Shown here piece after piece: positions 5,516 to 8,399 of a stretch of DNA of 8,399 bases. A program made the position numbers and the translations under genes. Position 1 is the stretch's first letter. Every line of letters starts with the position of its first letter. Source of the DNA: Desulfocapsa sp. (lineage in GTDB: Bacteria; Desulfobacterota; Desulfobulbia; Desulfobulbales; Desulfocapsaceae); contig DAOVZA010000066.1 of assembly GCA_030635405.1 (NCBI GenBank), forward strand, positions 1 to 8,399. The letters run 5' to 3'. Under the pieces are notes generated by a model. It saw nothing but the letters and a program-made list of their open reading frames with translations, made no database searches and had not been told where the DNA came from.

Positions 5516-6355
5516 CTAAATTGCAGTATTAGCAAGCAGCCAGAGTCGCCATGTATCACTCTGTCTTCTTTCAAGAAGCTTAAGTTGATGCATGGGCAGA
5601 CCGGCTAGCAATTCCTCTTCCATAGATGGAATAAATCCCGAAATAATATAATATCGAGCCTTCCAGAAATCAGGATTTTCAAAAAAACCAAGCAATAACC
5701 CTTTGTACAGATTTGCCACGACAAGATCTACACTAGTGTCTGGCAATGCTGCCCGTAAATCAGCCTCCATCACCGTAATCTGTTCATTGCAATCATTTAA
5801 GGTTACGTTCTTCTCTGCAACCGAACAGGCAAAGGGGTTATTGTCATAGGATCGTATTGTTTGCACGCCAAGTTTTGCAGCCCCAAGAGAAAGCAGGCCC
5901 GTCCCCGTGCCAAGATCCACCATACTTTTGATCTCGCCATTATTAGAACACAGTATGTCACTGATTGTTTCAAGACACATTCGGGTGCTGTGATGGAAGC
6001 CAGATCCAAAAATAACACTGGGGTCAAGTTGAATGGGGATCTCTTCTTCTTTAATGTCGAGCTGATCCACTTCCCAAAGTGGTGCGATAACAAGGGGAGG
6101 CACAGAAAAAGTTGTTATATCAAGTCCTGCTTCCCAATCCTGATAGTTTAAGTTTGCTTCATAGATGATTTTTGACCCACTTCGTCTACAGATCGTTTCC
6201 ACAAGGTCTTTCTTCTCTTTGTGGAAAAAAAGGATGGCGGTGTCATCTTCTATCCATGTTCCGATAAGATCAGGATCATCAATAATCCCGAGATCAATGC
6301 TGTCGAAATTATAGACATAAAGCTGATCGTATTTTGTATATGGAGCTTTTAGCAT
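5516..6355 (-). CDS. PrmA-like (ribosomal protein L11 methyltransferase family) SAM-dependent methyltransferase
   Basis: PrmA methylates lysines and the N-terminus of ribosomal protein L11. This 279-residue homologue has near-normal length (E. coli about 293). The N-terminal substrate domain is weakly conserved but includes the YQDW element (71-74). The catalytic part has QLDPSVIFGSGFHHSTRMCL (109-128), matching the PrmA block DPG-x-AFGTG-x-H-x-T. It also has SAM motif I VDLGTGTGLLSLGAAKLG (146-163), Asp171 at the end of strand 2 for ribose binding, and VVANLYKGLL (212-221) in place of the usual VVANIL. The ending DTWRLWLL fits the family. The divergence (GSGF for GTG-T/H, NLYKG for NIL) leaves open an altered substrate. 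ATG 6355 is 2 nt after the DUF748 gene stop, without a Shine-Dalgarno sequence, which suggests translational coupling. The 3' neighbour is the PGPGW gene 15 nt on. Confidence 0.78.
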   Translation of the reverse strand: MLKAPYTKYDQLYVYNFDSIDLGIIDDPDLIGTWIEDDTAILFFHKEKKDLVETICRRSGSKIIYEANLNYQDWEAGLDITTFSVPPLVIAPLWEVDQLDIKEEEIPIQLDPSVIFGSGFHHSTRMCLETISDILCSNNGEIKSMVDLGTGTGLLSLGAAKLGVQTIRSYDNNPFACSVAEKNVTLNDCNEQITVMEADLRAALPDTSVDLVVANLYKGLLLGFFENPDFWKARYYIISGFIPSMEEELLAGLPMHQLKLLERRQSDTWRLWLLANTAI

Positions 6356-6357
6356 AA

Positions 6358-8399
6358 TCAGTTTTTGGTGGCGGCAGCTGTTGTAATTGTAATACGGACA
6401 CCATGTGCAAGGGTATCGTCTGAAATTTTTGCCTTTTTAGCAACGTTTAGGTATTTGGGCGCAACTCCAAGGCTGTGAATAAAGTAATCATTAACAAGCA
6501 AATTTCGTTCATTGGCAAGTTTAATCAGATCAGAATCATTAATTTGAATTTTATTAGGAATTATTGCTTTGAAGCCGTCCAGATCCTTTTTCGAGATGTT
6601 CTCTTCTTTTAACGTCTCTTCGGCTGGCTGAGATAGCATTTCCTGCCGCTTTTTCTTATACGCAATAAGTGCATCAGCATTGAGTAAGTCCACTCTTTTT
6701 TGTTCAGCATTAGTAGCAATCTTTTGCAGTACCTCACGGTCTGTTCTTGAATCTGTCATTCCCGTTATTGTAAAACGAAGCCTTGGGTGTTCTTTCAATA
6801 GCTCTGCATAGCGACCAAGCACCTCTTTGCCTTCCGGGGTGATTTTGTTGGAACCAAATTCAAATGAAATTAGATTTTTATCCTGCAAATCTTTAAAGCG
6901 TCGATCAAGTAAAAGTGGTGTGTAGGAAGCTTTGATGAGCGAGGTTTGAAAATTTGTCAGGGTCTCTTTTAATAGTGATTTACTGGCATCATCTATTTCA
7001 ACGTGTAGGGGGAAGGAGCCGTTGGGATCGTTTAAAAAAGCGAGTGCCAGGGCTACGTTTGAAGCTTTTACCGGTACTTGCAGATCTTTAATCAGGATAT
7101 CGTTTTTGCTGCTGAATTTTGATTCCTTTTCGTTCAGGTTCAGTTCCAGGTCGATCTTTGCGTTCCCGGTTTTGATGGGGAATAATCTCAATTGTTTGGA
7201 GAATGTTTTTAGGGGTAAACCGGAAGCAATTACTCTGGCACGTGCTTCAATTGTGTCTTCTTCAAGACTTATAGAACCCGAAGCAGTGACAGGAGCGTTT
7301 TCGGTATTAGCAGTCATGGTAAAAGTTGTAAGTCCATGACCATTTGTGTTGAGGTTGTTAATGCGTCCCTCAATTGTTTTGAGTTTTGTCGACCAGGCAG
7401 GAGAGAGGCGAGAGTCGACAATGCTCAGCAGTCCATTTGTAAAATTGGCTTTTTTTATCTCAATTGGGAACTGATTATTATCTTTTACATAATTTCTGGT
7501 TAACTTCTCCAGGCCTTTTTGGAAATCTTTAAAGGCTGATTCAGCACTTCGTTGCCATTGAAGCTGTGGAGAAGTAATGGCAATTGCATCAACCTGTAGG
7601 GAAAAAGGTGAAAAGAGACAGCTGACATTGTTTAATTCAGCAGATTTCCATTGAACAAGAGGCTCTTTAGGTACGGTTTGAAGAAAAGTGTCAGTGAACT
7701 TGAGATCACCCTGATAAGAGGGGGAGGGGAATCTGTAAACACCTCTTCCATGAATCAGGGTCTCACTGTTTAATAAAAGCGGGTGCTTAGTGAAAAGTGG
7801 AGAAAAATTCTGTGACTTTAAATCAGAAAATGCAACCTGTGCTTCAACTTCCACAGGAGCAAGATTTAGAGTACCCTTTGCCTTAATAATGCCTTTTTCT
7901 GCAAGATGTGCACTAAATGCAAAGTTTTCAGTGGTGGATTTCTTTTCAAGCCTGTTTGTCTGAAAGTGAATATCTGTTATCTGTAATGGCTTTTTCTGCT
8001 TTGAGCTGTTTGTGATATTCAGTAGACCGGAAAAATCAATGCCCGTTATGAGTGGATGCTGCTTTGTTGTAAAGAGTTGCTCGAAAAGCGGAGGCAGCTT
8101 GTCACTGTTTAATGTAAGTATTGTTCCTTTGAGGAAGATATTGCCGAGTTTATAGCGGCTATCAGTTTTACTAAAGCGTGTGAATCGTATTGAGTCTGCT
8201 TTAAGCCATCTGCTGTTATCTTGAAAAAGTGCAAGGTCATGGAATTGAAGAATGGCACCCTCAATAGAATAGCCAGATGACGTATTTGTCTGGTCATGAA
8301 ATGCAAGATTCCCTGAGAAGGTCGCCGTTCCGGTAACCGGCTCATCTTGTCCGGATAATGCTTGTCGAAATAGAGTGCTTGCCGGGAATTCATTCAGTA
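6358..8399 (-). CDS. DUF748 / AsmA-like envelope protein, partial (C-terminal 679 residues)
   Basis: The frame is open from the right window edge (first full codon at 8397) to TGA at 6360-6358, so the N-terminus, probably with a membrane anchor, is missing. The visible part is rich in beta-strand repeats typical of AsmA/DUF748 periplasmic proteins. Examples are the block F-x-NGLLSIVDSRLSPAW with a following IEGRINNL at about 7452-7342, and the DUF748 hallmark VALALAFLNDPNGSFPLHV at about 7056-7000. An OmpA-like tail follows at about 6873-6745 (ISFEFGSNKITPEGKEVLGRYAELL, then a P-x-L-x-F-x-ITG-x-TD segment), a usual DUF748 end. Relatives are implicated in envelope maintenance or lipid movement between membranes, but no precise role is established here. 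A GTG at 7854 could be mistaken for a start; the coding continues upstream of it with the same character. It leads the minus-strand cluster with the prmA-like and PGPGW genes. Confidence 0.82.
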   Translation of the reverse strand, partial: LNEFPASTLFRQALSGQDEPVTGTATFSGNLAFHDQTNTSSGYSIEGAILQFHDLALFQDNSRWLKADSIRFTRFSKTDSRYKLGNIFLKGTILTLNSDKLPPLFEQLFTTKQHPLITGIDFSGLLNITNSSKQKKPLQITDIHFQTNRLEKKSTTENFAFSAHLAEKGIIKAKGTLNLAPVEVEAQVAFSDLKSQNFSPLFTKHPLLLNSETLIHGRGVYRFPSPSYQGDLKFTDTFLQTVPKEPLVQWKSAELNNVSCLFSPFSLQVDAIAITSPQLQWQRSAESAFKDFQKGLEKLTRNYVKDNNQFPIEIKKANFTNGLLSIVDSRLSPAWSTKLKTIEGRINNLNTNGHGLTTFTMTANTENAPVTASGSISLEEDTIEARARVIASGLPLKTFSKQLRLFPIKTGNAKIDLELNLNEKESKFSSKNDILIKDLQVPVKASNVALALAFLNDPNGSFPLHVEIDDASKSLLKETLTNFQTSLIKASYTPLLLDRRFKDLQDKNLISFEFGSNKITPEGKEVLGRYAELLKEHPRLRFTITGMTDSRTDREVLQKIATNAEQKRVDLLNADALIAYKKKRQEMLSQPAEETLKEENISKKDLDGFKAIIPNKIQINDSDLIKLANERNLLVNDYFIHSLGVAPKYLNVAKKAKISDDTLAHGVRITITTAAATKN

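Noticed and set aside
7022..7339. A 105-codon plus-strand open frame opposite the DUF748 gene
   Set aside because: The minus-strand frame here carries the DUF748 hallmark. The plus-strand product is Phe/Arg/Ser-rich in the way antisense shadows are.
7852..7854. GTG at 7854 as the true start of the DUF748 protein (498 residues)
   Set aside because: The same frame is open to the window edge with the same protein character and no stop, so the GTG is an internal Val codon.
8109..8393. A 94-codon minus-strand open frame near the right edge
   Set aside because: It is in a different frame from the DUF748 gene, which stays open through this stretch with AsmA-like sequence. A separate gene here would need complete overlap.
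1..8399. Insertion sequence, prophage, CRISPR array, toxin-antitoxin or defence island
   Set aside because: No transposase, integrase, tandem spaced repeats, paired small toxin-like genes or terminal inverted repeats were found. Gene density and composition look uniform and housekeeping-like.

Overview
This 8.4 kb window looks like an ordinary chromosomal segment of a Gram-negative, probably anaerobic bacterium. A deltaproteobacterial / Desulfobacterota lineage (Desulfobulbales-like) is my best guess. The guess rests on the mix of an AmmeMemoRadiSam-type MEMO protein, a short anaerobe-type flavodoxin, an AmpG permease, a PGPGW membrane protein and a large DUF748/AsmA-like envelope protein, with an AT-leaning composition (GC in the low 40s % by eye). 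This is inference from gene content and no marker in the window proves it. I see no mobile element, CRISPR array, rRNA or tRNA.

Layout, left to right. A minus-strand pair holds cysS (cysteinyl-tRNA synthetase, 351-1820) and, 1 nt downstream, the first 116 codons of a MEMO-family gene that runs off the left edge (1-349). A 119-bp divergent intergenic region separates cysS from plus-strand ampG (1940-3295), a muropeptide-type MFS permease. ampG converges on mutY (3330-4412, minus), an adenine DNA glycosylase whose C-terminal domain keeps a nearly complete Nudix box. A 186-bp divergent intergenic region (4413-4598) lies between mutY and a flavodoxin-family gene (4599-5084, plus); it contains a perfect TTGCGCAA palindrome and a GGAA-loop hairpin built from a related sequence. 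The flavodoxin gene ends tail to tail against a PGPGW-family membrane protein gene (5081-5500, minus), and the two stop codons share one CTAG. A perfect 10-bp inverted repeat inside the end of the PGPGW gene may terminate the flavodoxin transcript. To the right, a compact minus-strand cluster reads DUF748 protein (6358-8399, N-terminus off the right edge), then a PrmA-like methyltransferase (5516-6355), then the PGPGW protein, with gaps of 2 and 15 nt.

Functionally the window mixes translation (CysRS, a PrmA-type methyltransferase), oxidative DNA repair (MutY), cell-wall recycling (AmpG), electron transfer (flavodoxin) and envelope proteins (DUF748, PGPGW). Apart from cysS-MEMO and DUF748-prmA-PGPGW, which look co-transcribed, neighbouring genes need not work together. 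All complete genes appear intact, without frameshifts. I found no convincing new multi-gene system. The items most worth a second look are the hybrid MutY C-terminal domain with a Tyr-Thr-Arg at the 8-oxoG recognition loop, the dyad cluster upstream of the flavodoxin gene, the convergent CTAG/terminator arrangement, the divergent PrmA homologue between two envelope genes, and the tight cysS-MEMO coupling.
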